Both the position numbers and the translations under genes were made by a program. A stretch of 64,000 nt of DNA from Amycolatopsis sp. FBCC-B4732 (GTDB lineage Bacteria > Actinomycetota > Actinomycetes > Mycobacteriales > Pseudonocardiaceae), in contig NZ_CP095376.1 of NCBI RefSeq assembly GCF_023008405.1, positions 2,876,001 to 2,940,000 of the forward strand. Reading direction: 5' to 3'. The notes under the pieces are model-generated. The model ran no database searches, was not told the origin of the DNA, and saw nothing but the letters and a program-made list of their open reading frames with translations. Shown piece after piece: positions 47,530 to 55,468 of this stretch (within the stretch, counting starts at the first letter, position 1; the number at the start of each line of letters is the position of its first letter).

Positions 47530-49196
47530 GAGAGCACCGCCGCCCGGTAGTCGGCCCGGCCCGCCAGGTCGGCGTGGCTGCCTTCACCCGTCACGCGCCC
47601 GTCGTCGAGCAGGACGACGCGGTCGGTCGCGGCGAGCAGCGCCGGGCTGGTGGTCACGAGGATGGTCGTGCGGCCGCGCCGCAGCTCCGCCAGTCCCGCG
47701 GCGATCCGCGCCTCGGTGACGGTGTCGACCGCGGTCGTCGGGTCGTGCAGCACCAGCACCGGCGCGTCCGCGGCGAGCGCGCGGGCGAGGGCGACCCGCT
47801 GGCGCTGGCCGCCGGACAGCGACCGCCCGCGTTCGGTGACGGCGGTCGCGACGCCGTCGGGCAGCGCGCTGGCCACCTCGTCGACGGCGGCCGCGGTCAT
47901 CGCTTCGGCCGTCCTGGGCCCGGTTTCCACGTTTTCGGCGACGGTTCCGGCGAACAGGTCGGCGTCGTGCGCGGCCACCAGCACCACCTCCCTGACCCGG
48001 CTCGGGTCCACAGTGGACAGATCGACGGCGTCGACCGACACCGAGCCGCTCGCGGGGTCGGCGGCGCGGCCGAGGCAGTCGAGGAGGTCCGTCGCGGCGG
48101 CCGGGTCGGTGGCGACCACGCCGAGCAGTTCGCCGGGCCGGGCTTCGAACCCGACGTCCCGCAGCGCGCCGCGGGTCAGCGCGGAGAGCTTGACGTGCCC
48201 GGCGGCCGGGACCGGCAGCGTGGCGTCCCCGGCGCCGACCGCGGGCGGCGCGTTGAGGACGTCGGCGATGCGCGCGGCCGACGCCCGGCCCTGCGCGAGT
48301 TCGCCGTTGACCCACGAGAAGATCGAGAACGGCGTGATCAGGTACTGCGCGAGCCCGACCGCGGCGACCAGGTCGCCGACGCTGATTTCGCCCGCCGCGG
48401 CGAGGGTGCCGCCGACGAGCGCGACCAGCGCGATGAAGACGCCGGTCAGCGCGAGCAGCGCGCCGTTGTGCCAGGCCTGCGCGCGGGCCGCCCGGAGGGT
48501 CGCCTTGAGCGAGTCCTGGCTGGTCCGGCGGTAGCGGTCGACGGCGGCGCGCTCGGCGCCGACACCCTTGAGCACGCGCAGCCCGGCGACGAGGTCGGTC
48601 GCGATGCCCGAGGCGAACGCGGAGCGCTCCTGCTCGGCCTCGCTGCGGCGCTCCAGCGGCTTGCCGATCAGGTGGGCCAAGTAGAGCATCGGCGGCGTGC
48701 CGAGCAGTACGAGCAGCCCGAGCGGCAGTGACATGGTGAGCAGCACGACGGCGCTGACCAGCAGCCCGGCCAGCCCGGCGACGGCGAACGGCAGGACGCC
48801 GTTGACCGTGCCGACCCGCTTCGCGTCCGAGGTCCCGATGCTGACCAGTTCGCCGGCCAGCGCACTGGAACCCGCGACGCCGCCGGGGTGCAGCACCCGG
48901 CGTCCGACGTCGAGCCGGAGTTCGTGGGCCGCGCGCTCCGCGGCGCGCTCGCCGAAGCGGGCGCCGAGGCGGTAGCTGGTCGACAGCGCGGCGAAGAGGA
49001 CTCCGAGCACTGCGAGCCAGAGCAGGAGCGTGCCCACCGAACCGCCCGCGACGGCCTGGTCGATGACCACGCCGATCACCACCGGCACCAGTGCTTCGCC
49101 GCCCTGGTGGCCCGCTGTCAGCAGGGCCGCGAGGGTCACCGATCGTCGTTGCCCGGCGATCGACCGGCGGAGGACTTCCCGTCCCGTCGTGCTCAC
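47526..49196 (-). CDS. ABC transporter half-subunit A, intact signature, degenerate catalytic motifs
   Basis: Partner half-transporter of 556 residues. Its NBD keeps LSGGQRQR, but the P-loop is GVVATDPAAATD with no GK(S/T), the residue after the Walker B Asp is Pro (VLVLHDPTTAVD) instead of Glu, and the H-loop His is lost (LVTTSPA). It can therefore only complete the partner's ATP site. GTG 49196 has a GGGAGG RBS, and an iron box lies upstream, so the pair is probably iron-regulated and moves the siderophore or its ferric form. Confidence 0.88.
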   Translation of the reverse strand: MSTTGREVLRRSIAGQRRSVTLAALLTAGHQGGEALVPVVIGVVIDQAVAGGSVGTLLLWLAVLGVLFAALSTSYRLGARFGERAAERAAHELRLDVGRRVLHPGGVAGSSALAGELVSIGTSDAKRVGTVNGVLPFAVAGLAGLLVSAVVLLTMSLPLGLLVLLGTPPMLYLAHLIGKPLERRSEAEQERSAFASGIATDLVAGLRVLKGVGAERAAVDRYRRTSQDSLKATLRAARAQAWHNGALLALTGVFIALVALVGGTLAAAGEISVGDLVAAVGLAQYLITPFSIFSWVNGELAQGRASAARIADVLNAPPAVGAGDATLPVPAAGHVKLSALTRGALRDVGFEARPGELLGVVATDPAAATDLLDCLGRAADPASGSVSVDAVDLSTVDPSRVREVVLVAAHDADLFAGTVAENVETGPRTAEAMTAAAVDEVASALPDGVATAVTERGRSLSGGQRQRVALARALAADAPVLVLHDPTTAVDTVTEARIAAGLAELRRGRTTILVTTSPALLAATDRVVLLDDGRVTGEGSHADLAGRADYRAAVLS

Positions 49197-49221
49197 CCGC
49201 GCCTCCCTGTCCGCGTCGTGG

Positions 49222-49240
49222 ATAGGTAAGGCTAGTCTAA
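49222..49240. promoter_or_regulatory. Iron box 6
   Basis: ATAGGTAAGGCTAGTCTAA, about 15 of 19 matches to the IdeR/DmdR consensus, 26 bp upstream of the ABC pair. Confidence 0.6.
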
Positions 49241-49249
49241 GTAAAGAAG

Positions 49250-50122
49250 TTACGGGAACACGGTCGGCTTCGTCTCATTCCGCGGCTCGGTGGCCGGTTC
49301 CCCGAACCGCGCGAGCGCGAGCGCGGCGGCCACGGCGAGCACGAACCCGGCCACGGCGACGACCGCGAACCCCGGCCGCGTGCGGTCGCCGAGCGCGAAG
49401 ACGCCGATCAGCGACGGGAAGACCGTCTCGCCGAGCACCATCATCGCGGTGGACGTGGTGACGCTCCCGCGTTGCAGCGCGGTGGCGTAGAACAGCATGG
49501 CCATCCCGCCCGCGACCGCGACCGTGTAGGTCGCCGGGTCGGTCAGCAGGGCGAGCGGCGCGAGGCTCGGGATGATCCGCCCGGAGATGGCGACGACCCC
49601 GAAGCTCAGCCCGGCGACGAGCCCGAGCGCCGGCGTCCGCACCCGGCGGTTCGCCTTCCCCGCTGCGATCCCGGCGCCGGCCAGCACGACGACCGCGCCG
49701 ATCAGGACCAGCCGGAACCCGAGCCCGACGGGATCGGACCCCTCGCTTTCCGCGGCGGCGCCCAGCAGGGCGAGCCCGGCACAAACGACGGCGACGGCGG
49801 CCCATTCGCGCCGCCCGAGCCGCACCCCGAGGAACCGCGCGGCTACGGCGGTGACGGCGAGGCTGGCGGCGAGCGCGGCCTGCACGACGAACAGCGGAAG
49901 GACGTGCAGGGCGGCGATCTGCGCGACGAACCCCAGGATGTCCAGTGCGAGCCCCAGCACGAACTTCCACTGGCCGAGCACGCGCACGAGCAGTCTCGGA
50001 TCGACGCCGCCGTCGCCTCCGGTGTCGGTCGCCCGCGCGGCGACCGCCTGCATCACCGAAGCCACGCCGTACGCGATCGCCGCGCCGAGGGCGCAAAGCA
50101 GTCCCCACCACATGGCGATCAC
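49250..50122 (-). CDS. EamA/DMT-type transporter
   Basis: A 290-residue membrane protein with about nine or ten hydrophobic segments, in the drug/metabolite transporter pattern of two repeated five-helix halves. No substrate can be assigned. The start is GTG 50122 or ATG 50113; no RBS is visible for either, and the divergent DinB gene starts only 35 bp away, so the message may be leaderless. Its stop lies 9 bp from iron box 6 of the neighbouring operon. Confidence 0.78.
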   Translation of the reverse strand: MIAMWWGLLCALGAAIAYGVASVMQAVAARATDTGGDGGVDPRLLVRVLGQWKFVLGLALDILGFVAQIAALHVLPLFVVQAALAASLAVTAVAARFLGVRLGRREWAAVAVVCAGLALLGAAAESEGSDPVGLGFRLVLIGAVVVLAGAGIAAGKANRRVRTPALGLVAGLSFGVVAISGRIIPSLAPLALLTDPATYTVAVAGGMAMLFYATALQRGSVTTSTAMMVLGETVFPSLIGVFALGDRTRPGFAVVAVAGFVLAVAAALALARFGEPATEPRNETKPTVFP

Positions 50123-50157
50123 TCTATTTTGTCGGACCCGTGGGGTACGTTGCGGTC

Positions 50158-50670
50158 ATGTCGAACACAAGTTCGAAGACGCACCGCCGCTGGCCCGCGA
50201 GGCTCGCGGCCGACGAACTGCGCCTCCAGCTGGACTTCCTGCAGTTCCTCCGCGCGACGGCGGTCAACAAGCTGGCGGGCCTGCCTCGTGAGCTGGCGGC
50301 GGCGGCCCCGTTGCCCACTTCGCCGCGGCTGAGCGCGTTGGGGGTGGTGAAGCACCTGACGGCGGTGGAGCGCTGGTGGCTGTGCATCGAGGCAGGTGGG
50401 GCGGACCTGCCGTCGTTGTGGGCCGGGTCGCCGGACCCGAGCTGGGACGTGGCGGAGTCGGACACACCGGAGTCCGTGGTGGCGGCGTACCGGGCGGAGT
50501 GGGGCCGGGCGGAGAAGGCGTTGCGGCGGCTGGGCCCGGACGACCGGACGCGGCGGCGGTCGGAGTTCACGGTCCGCTGGGTGGTGGCCCACGTCGTGCA
50601 GGAGACGGCGCGGCACGTGGGGCACCTGGACTTGCTGCGGGAGCTGGCGGACGGGGAGGTGGGTGAGTGA
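50158..50670 (+). CDS. DinB/DUF664-family protein
   Basis: A 170-residue DinB-like four-helix protein. Likely metal-binding His residues occur in GVVKHLTAVERWW and ETARHVGHLDLL. ATG 50158 is chosen by fit to the family; the frame is open further upstream only through the divergent gene. It resembles the 21769-22254 protein in fold but not closely in sequence. Confidence 0.82.
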   Translation: MSNTSSKTHRRWPARLAADELRLQLDFLQFLRATAVNKLAGLPRELAAAAPLPTSPRLSALGVVKHLTAVERWWLCIEAGGADLPSLWAGSPDPSWDVAESDTPESVVAAYRAEWGRAEKALRRLGPDDRTRRRSEFTVRWVVAHVVQETARHVGHLDLLRELADGEVGE

Positions 50671-51181
50671 GGGAGGGATGAGCGGACGACAGGGGCGGTG
50701 AGGGCCTGGCTGCGGTAGACGAAGGCGGGATCGGCGAGCGCGCCCGCCGATGGGGGTGTGTCCGCCCCTCGGAGGCCGGCCAGTGCGCGGGCGGACGGGG
50801 AGCACGTTGAGTGGAGGTCCCTCCCGGGCTTGGTCGTAGCCGGCGCGTGCGATGGCCGGCCGGCGTGCGGGACCGGTCGGTGATGAGCTTGGTCGCCGGT
50901 GTACCCGCGGCGGCTGACGTGGTGAACCCTGCCGCGACCCGGAAATCCGCGTGACGGCGTCCCTATCCTGGGTGCGTGGGCGTCGTTGCGGAGTACCGCC
51001 GATTTACCGGCCCCCTGGCCCTTCGCGGGTGCCAGCGGGGTTCCGGTGCCACGTCCGCCGTCAGCTCGACCTGACAGCGCGCGGCCGCGAGCAGCGGCCG
51101 CCGGAACGCACTGACCTCGCCGGGTGCCCGGGCCAGGGGGAGCCGTCCCTCCACCGAACCCGCTCACCACGGAGGTCCGTC
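50671..51181. other. Gene-less region and leader before the PheRS-like gene
   Basis: The first part holds two small perfect hairpins (50730-50751 and 50760-50796), possible terminators of the DinB gene. The second part (from about 50960) is the likely 5' leader of the PheRS-like gene, with a strong hairpin at 51006-51047 and a repeated GCGGCCGC element near 51080-51100. The frame of the downstream gene is open back to 50951, but the extension is Arg/Pro-rich and unlike protein. Confidence 0.5.
51006..51047 (+). ncRNA. Structured leader hairpin of the PheRS-like gene
   Basis: ACCGG-CCCC-CTGGC (51006-51019) pairs with GCCAG, GGGG and CCGGT (51031-51047), giving 14 bp with small bulges and a UUCG-containing loop. 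It lies 135 bp before the ATG. Not a recognisable T-box. Confidence 0.4.
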
Positions 51182-52318
51182 ATGCCCGAACCACTCACCC
51201 CCGCGCAGCTCGTGCGCGATCTCGCCGTCCGGGATCTCACCGATCCGCGGGCCGGCGCGCACGCCGTTCAGCTCGTCGTCAGCCAGGCCGTCGAGGCCCT
51301 CGCCGATCTCTGGCCGACCGCCGTCCGGTGGTGGCCCGGCGATCGCGTCGTCACCATCGCCGACAACTACGACAACCTCGGCTACGACCCCGCCGACGTC
51401 ACCCGCGACGCCCGCTACACCCGGTACGTCGACCAGGACCACGTCCTCCGCAGCCACTCCAGCGCCATGATCCCCGCCGCGCTCCGGGCGCTGGCCGCGA
51501 ATCCGGCCGATGACGTCCTGCTCGTCTGCCCGGGTGTCGTCTACCGGCGCGACAGCATCGACCGGCTGCACAGCGGCACCCCGCACCAGCTCGACCTGTG
51601 GCGGATCACCCGCGCCCGTGTCACCCGAGCCGATCTCGATTACATGGTCGCCGCGCTCGTCCCGGAGCGGGAGTGGCGGCTCGAACCCCGCCGCCACCCG
51701 TACACAGTGGACGGTGCGCAGCTGGACGTCGAGCACGACGGGCGCTGGGTCGAAGTCGCCGAGTGCGGGCTCGCGCACCCCGCCGTGCTCGCGCGGGCGG
51801 GGCTCGGGGCCGGGTGGTCCGGGCTCGCGCTCGGCATGGGTCTCGACCGGATGCTGATGCTGCGCAAGGGCATCCCCGACATCCGCCTCCTCCGCTCGGC
51901 CGAACCGGCCGTCGCCGCGCAGCTGACCGACCTCACGCCCTACCGGCCGGTGTCCGCGCTGCCGTCCGTGCGCCGGGACCTGTCGATCGCCGTCGACGCC
52001 GGCGACCGGGCCGAAGACCTCGGCGATCGCGTCCGCGACGCGCTCGGTGACGACGCCGACATCGTCGAGTCGGTCGAGATCCGGCAGGAGACGCCGTGCG
52101 CGCAACTGCCGCCGGCCGCGCTCGCCCGGCTCGGGGCCCACGCCGGGCAGAAGAACCTGCTCGTCCGACTGGTGCTCCGCCCGCTCGGCGCCACCCTGTC
52201 CGGCCACGAGGCCAACGTTCTCAGGGACCGCGCGTACGCCGCCCTCCACCAGGGGAGCGGCCACCAGTGGGCGTCAGGCCCGGAGGCCCCGGATGGCAAG
52301 GGCGGCGAAGCGCCGTGA
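51182..52318 (+). CDS. Stand-alone PheRS-like class II tRNA synthetase homologue
   Basis: A 378-residue protein joining a PheS-like catalytic core (about 60-245) to a C-terminal FDX-ACB anticodon-binding domain (about 258-355), the layout of monomeric mitochondrial PheRS rather than the bacterial alpha2-beta2 enzyme. Visible motifs: LRSHSS in place of LRTHTS, motif 2 VYRRDSIDRLHSGTPHQLDLW and motif 3 GLALGMGLDRMLML. The bacterial PheS N-terminal coiled coil is absent. ATG 51182 has a GGAGG RBS 7 bases away. It could charge tRNA, load amino acids for another pathway, or be a resistant spare; function unknown. Its last 45 bp overlap the convergent TetR gene. Confidence 0.82.
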   Translation: MPEPLTPAQLVRDLAVRDLTDPRAGAHAVQLVVSQAVEALADLWPTAVRWWPGDRVVTIADNYDNLGYDPADVTRDARYTRYVDQDHVLRSHSSAMIPAALRALAANPADDVLLVCPGVVYRRDSIDRLHSGTPHQLDLWRITRARVTRADLDYMVAALVPEREWRLEPRRHPYTVDGAQLDVEHDGRWVEVAECGLAHPAVLARAGLGAGWSGLALGMGLDRMLMLRKGIPDIRLLRSAEPAVAAQLTDLTPYRPVSALPSVRRDLSIAVDAGDRAEDLGDRVRDALGDDADIVESVEIRQETPCAQLPPAALARLGAHAGQKNLLVRLVLRPLGATLSGHEANVLRDRAYAALHQGSGHQWASGPEAPDGKGGEAP

Positions 52319-52843
52319 AGCCGCGACGTGCGCCGCCGGTGACGTGGCCTGGATGCCGCCGTTCGCCATGAGGACCAGGATCACGTCGTCGAGTTCGACG
52401 TCGGGGCGCAGGTAGCCGGCCTCCCGCGCGCGGCGGGTCAGCTCGGCGATGGACTTCACCGCGCGTTCGCGGGCCGCGGCGAAGTCCATCGCGTGCGGGA
52501 ACACCGCCGTGAAGGCCGCGGTGAAACCCCGGTCGCGGGCGTGCAGCTCGCACAGCTTCGTGAGCACCGAAGTGAAGCCGCGCGCCGGGTCGGGGTCGGC
52601 GAGCCCGTCGTCGACGATCGCGTAGCACACGTGCATCTGGTCGGCGAACGCTTCGGTGGCCAGCGCTTCCTTGGTCGGGAAGTGGCGGTACAGGGTCGCC
52701 GGGCCGACGTCGGCGCGCCGGGCGATCTCGCGCATCGGCACCGCCAGGCCCTCGGCCGCGAAGATCGCGCGGGCGGCCTCGAGGATGCGTTCGCGGTTGT
52801 CCCGGGCGTCGGAGCGCAGGACCTGAGACAAAGCTTCGGTCAC
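52274..52843 (-). CDS. TetR-family regulator
   Basis: A 189-residue repressor with an N-terminal TetR helix-turn-helix (about 17-63, VPMREIARRADVGPATLYRHFPTKEAL) and a ligand-binding C-terminal domain. Start GTG 52843. It diverges from the oxidoreductase gene, so it probably controls that gene and itself; a partial palindrome at 52859-52880 lies between them. Its 3' end overlaps the PheRS-like gene. Confidence 0.88.
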   Translation of the reverse strand: MTEALSQVLRSDARDNRERILEAARAIFAAEGLAVPMREIARRADVGPATLYRHFPTKEALATEAFADQMHVCYAIVDDGLADPDPARGFTSVLTKLCELHARDRGFTAAFTAVFPHAMDFAAARERAVKSIAELTRRAREAGYLRPDVELDDVILVLMANGGIQATSPAAHVAASRRFAALAIRGLRA

Positions 52844-52858
52844 TCCCTCACTTTAGCG

Positions 52859-52880
52859 AACCGGACGGGGGCGTCCGTTA
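52859..52880. promoter_or_regulatory. Candidate TetR operator
   Basis: AACCGGAC and GTCCGTTA are inverted with 6 of 8 matches around a 6-base spacer, in the 81-bp divergent region between the TetR and oxidoreductase genes. Confidence 0.35.
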
Positions 52881-52924
52881 ACGTCCGGCGTCGATCATCG
52901 ACCCCGGAACGACGGAGAAGAACA

Positions 52925-53905
52925 GTGAAAGCAGTCGCGGTGCAGGCGTTCGGCGAACCCGGCGGGATGGCGGTCGTCGACCTCCCGGTCCCGAGCCCGG
53001 CCGGTGGCCAGGTGCTGATCACCACCGAGGCGATCGGCGTCGGCGGCGTCGACGTCCTGATCCGCCGGGGCGCGCTCGCCGCCTACGGCTTCCGGGAAGG
53101 GCACGTCCTCGGCGGCGAGATCGCCGGCACGGTGGCCGCGGTCGGCGACGGCGTCGACCAGGCCTGGCTGGGACGCCGAGTCTGGGCGTTCGCCGGCGCC
53201 GGCACCGGCGGCGGTTACGCCGAGCAGGCGCTCGCCCCCGCCGAGACGCTCGTCCCGCTGCCGGAGGGGGTGTCGCCCGTCGACGCCGTGACGCTCGGCA
53301 GCTCCGGCACGGTCGCGCACTTCGCCCTGCGCCACGCCCAGTTCGCCCCGGGCGAGTCGGTGCTGGTGCGCGGCGCGGCCGGCGGCATCGGGGTCATGGC
53401 GGTCCAGCTCGCGGCGCGCGGCGGCGCCGGCGCGATCGCCGTGACGACGTCGTCGCCCGAGCGCGGCGACCGCCTGCGCCAGCTGGGGGCGACCCACGTG
53501 TTCGGCCGCGACGGCGAAGGCGCCGAGGGGTACGACGTCATCGTCGACATCGTGGCCGGCCCGGGCCTGCCGTCGTTCTTCGCCAAGCTCAACCCCAACG
53601 GGCGCCTGGTGACCGTCGGCGTGATGGGCGGCGACCCACCCGCCGACTTCGGGAAGGAACTGCTGGCGGGGTTCCGGCGGTCGCTGTCCTTCGCGACTTT
53701 CAGCGCGGACACCGTGCCGATGGCCGACCGCACCGCCGTCACCGCCGATCTTTTCGCCGGCCGCCTGCGCGCGGTCGTGCACGGGGTGCTGCCGCTGGCG
53801 GAAGCAGCGTCGGCGCACCGGACGCTGGACGCCGGCGAGGTATTCGGCCGGTTCGTGCTCACCACGGCGAGCTTCAGCGGCGCACGCGATACCGCAGGTG
53901 CGTGA
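52925..53905 (+). CDS. Zinc-independent MDR-family quinone oxidoreductase/alcohol dehydrogenase
   Basis: A 326-residue NAD(P)H-dependent medium-chain reductase of the quinone oxidoreductase type. The nucleotide-binding segment is RGAAGGIGVMAVQLA (about 155-169). The catalytic-zinc Cys of true alcohol dehydrogenases is absent (IGVGGVDVLIRRG instead). GTG 52925 is the first start after the divergent promoter. Likely target of the adjacent TetR repressor, perhaps in response to a quinone or aldehyde. Confidence 0.87.
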   Translation: MKAVAVQAFGEPGGMAVVDLPVPSPAGGQVLITTEAIGVGGVDVLIRRGALAAYGFREGHVLGGEIAGTVAAVGDGVDQAWLGRRVWAFAGAGTGGGYAEQALAPAETLVPLPEGVSPVDAVTLGSSGTVAHFALRHAQFAPGESVLVRGAAGGIGVMAVQLAARGGAGAIAVTTSSPERGDRLRQLGATHVFGRDGEGAEGYDVIVDIVAGPGLPSFFAKLNPNGRLVTVGVMGGDPPADFGKELLAGFRRSLSFATFSADTVPMADRTAVTADLFAGRLRAVVHGVLPLAEAASAHRTLDAGEVFGRFVLTTASFSGARDTAGA

Positions 53906-54488
53906 CCGACGGCGTCGAGCGCGCGTCGAGCTGATCGAGGCTCAGCGCGGGCACGCCGTCGAACAGCCGGACGCCGGCGCCGAGCGTGTACGGCGAGACG
54001 TGCAGCCGCAGCTCGTCGATCAGGCCCGCGGCGAGGTACTGGTTGACGGTCGTCGCGCCGCCGTGGACGGAAATACCGCCGTCGCCGGCGGCTTCCCGCG
54101 CCCGATCCATCGCGGCCTCGATGCCGTCGGTGACGAAGTGGAAGGTGGTGCCGCCGGCCATCGGCTGCGGGTCGCGCGGGTGGTGGGTGAGGACGAACAC
54201 CGGCGCGTGGTACGGCGGTTCGTCGCCCCACCAGCCGGTCCACGGCCGGTCCCACGCGCCCCGCACCGGGCCGAACATGTTGCGCCCCATGATGAACGCC
54301 TTGGCGGTGAGCATCCGGTGGAACTCGGCCGGGTGCTCGTCGCGGCCCTCGCCGTACCAGGCGTGCAGCCGGTCGCCCCAGCCGTCGCCGCCGTCGTCGC
54401 CGAACGGCCGCTCCTCGCTCTGGCCGTGCCCGGCCGCGTAGCCGTCGACCGTGATCGTGAGGTCGCAGGTCACCAAACCCTGGGTCAT
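53874..54488 (-). CDS. RibD/dihydrofolate-reductase-like family protein
   Basis: A 204-residue protein of the RibD C-terminal (DHFR-like) family, NADPH-dependent reductases of mostly unknown substrate. MTQGLVTCDLTITVDGYAAG, FIMGRNMFGP and ISVHGGATTVNQYLAAGLIDEL are typical. Start ATG 54488 is behind GAGGGAGG; the frame is open upstream without family similarity. The 3' end overlaps the convergent oxidoreductase gene by 32 bp. Confidence 0.87.
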   Translation of the reverse strand: MTQGLVTCDLTITVDGYAAGHGQSEERPFGDDGGDGWGDRLHAWYGEGRDEHPAEFHRMLTAKAFIMGRNMFGPVRGAWDRPWTGWWGDEPPYHAPVFVLTHHPRDPQPMAGGTTFHFVTDGIEAAMDRAREAAGDGGISVHGGATTVNQYLAAGLIDELRLHVSPYTLGAGVRLFDGVPALSLDQLDARSTPSVTHLRYRVRR

Positions 54489-54585
54489 CGTCGTGCCTCC
54501 CTCGTCGGATGGACACCAGGATGTCCCGGACGTCGCATGCCGTCCAATGCCAATTCCGGCGGCGAAGCATTGATATCGTCGATGA

Positions 54586-55458
54586 ATGCTCAGCCTGGTC
54601 CAGCTCAAGGTCCTGGCCGCGGTGGCCCGCCACGGCTCGGTGACCGACGCGGCCCGCGAACTGCACTATTCGCAGCCGTCGGTGAGCCACCACCTGTCCC
54701 GCCTGGAGGCGGCGACGGGCGCCCAGCTGCTGCAGCGCGTCGGCCGCGGCATCCGCCTGACGCCGGAAGGCCGCCTGCTGGCCGACCGCGCCGCGGAGAT
54801 CCTCGGCCGCGTCGACGCGGCGGCCACCGAGCTGGCCGCCCAGGTGGGCCTGCGAACCGGCCGCGTCCGGCTGGCGGCGAACGCGTCGGCGCTGAGCACG
54901 CTCGTCCCGAAAGCGGCCGCCACCCTGGCGCGGGACCACCCGGGCCTGGAACTGAGCCTCGTCGACGAGCACCCGGTGGCGGCCCTGGACCTGCTGCGCC
55001 GCGGCGACATCGACGTCGCGCTGGTCTTCCAGCACGCCGGTTCGCGGCTCGAGGAGGAGGGTTTCCGCTTCCGCCACCTCACCGACGACCCGATCCACCT
55101 GATCAGCCGCCACCCGGCCGACACCCTGGCGAACCACCGCGGCTCCACCTGGATCGGCGGCTGCGAACGCTGCCGAGCCGAACTGGACGCCCTCTGCGCC
55201 GCGGCGGGCTTCACCCCGCGCATCGGTTCCCTGAGTGACGACATGGTGGTGGTCCAGTCCCTGGTGGCGGCGGGCCTGGGCGTCGCGACGCTGCCCGGGC
55301 TCGCGCTGGAGGCCCACCGCCGCCCGGACATCCACGCGACCGAACTGCCGGGCGTCCACCGCCGCATCCACGCCGCCACGTACGGCGACCCACCGGACCC
55401 ACCGGCGGTGACGGCGGTCCTGACGGCACTTACCCAGGCGGCGACCGGCGGACCGTAG
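54586..55458 (+). CDS. LysR-family regulator
   Basis: A 290-residue LysR-type regulator: winged helix at about 1-60 (VTDAARELHYSQPSVSHHLSRLEAATG) and a periplasmic-binding-like effector domain (about 88-285). It diverges from the RibD-like gene across 97 bp and so may control it. A candidate LysR T-N11-A site is not clear. Confidence 0.9.
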   Translation: MLSLVQLKVLAAVARHGSVTDAARELHYSQPSVSHHLSRLEAATGAQLLQRVGRGIRLTPEGRLLADRAAEILGRVDAAATELAAQVGLRTGRVRLAANASALSTLVPKAAATLARDHPGLELSLVDEHPVAALDLLRRGDIDVALVFQHAGSRLEEEGFRFRHLTDDPIHLISRHPADTLANHRGSTWIGGCERCRAELDALCAAAGFTPRIGSLSDDMVVVQSLVAAGLGVATLPGLALEAHRRPDIHATELPGVHRRIHAATYGDPPDPPAVTAVLTALTQAATGGP

Positions 55459-55468
55459 GGTGTCCGGC

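Noticed and set aside
47526..49196. ABC half-subunit A as a pseudogene because of its lost catalytic motifs
   Set aside because: The frame is intact, the signature motif is perfect, and the partner has exactly the complementary defect, which points to a working heterodimer.
50960..51180. T-box riboswitch before the PheRS-like gene
   Set aside because: The conserved T-box sequence and a clear specifier loop are not present; only an unclassified hairpin can be supported.
50951..51181. N-terminal extension of the PheRS-like gene by 77 codons
   Set aside because: The extension is Arg/Pro-rich and covers the leader hairpin, while ATG 51182 has a good RBS and matches the start of the recognisable fold.
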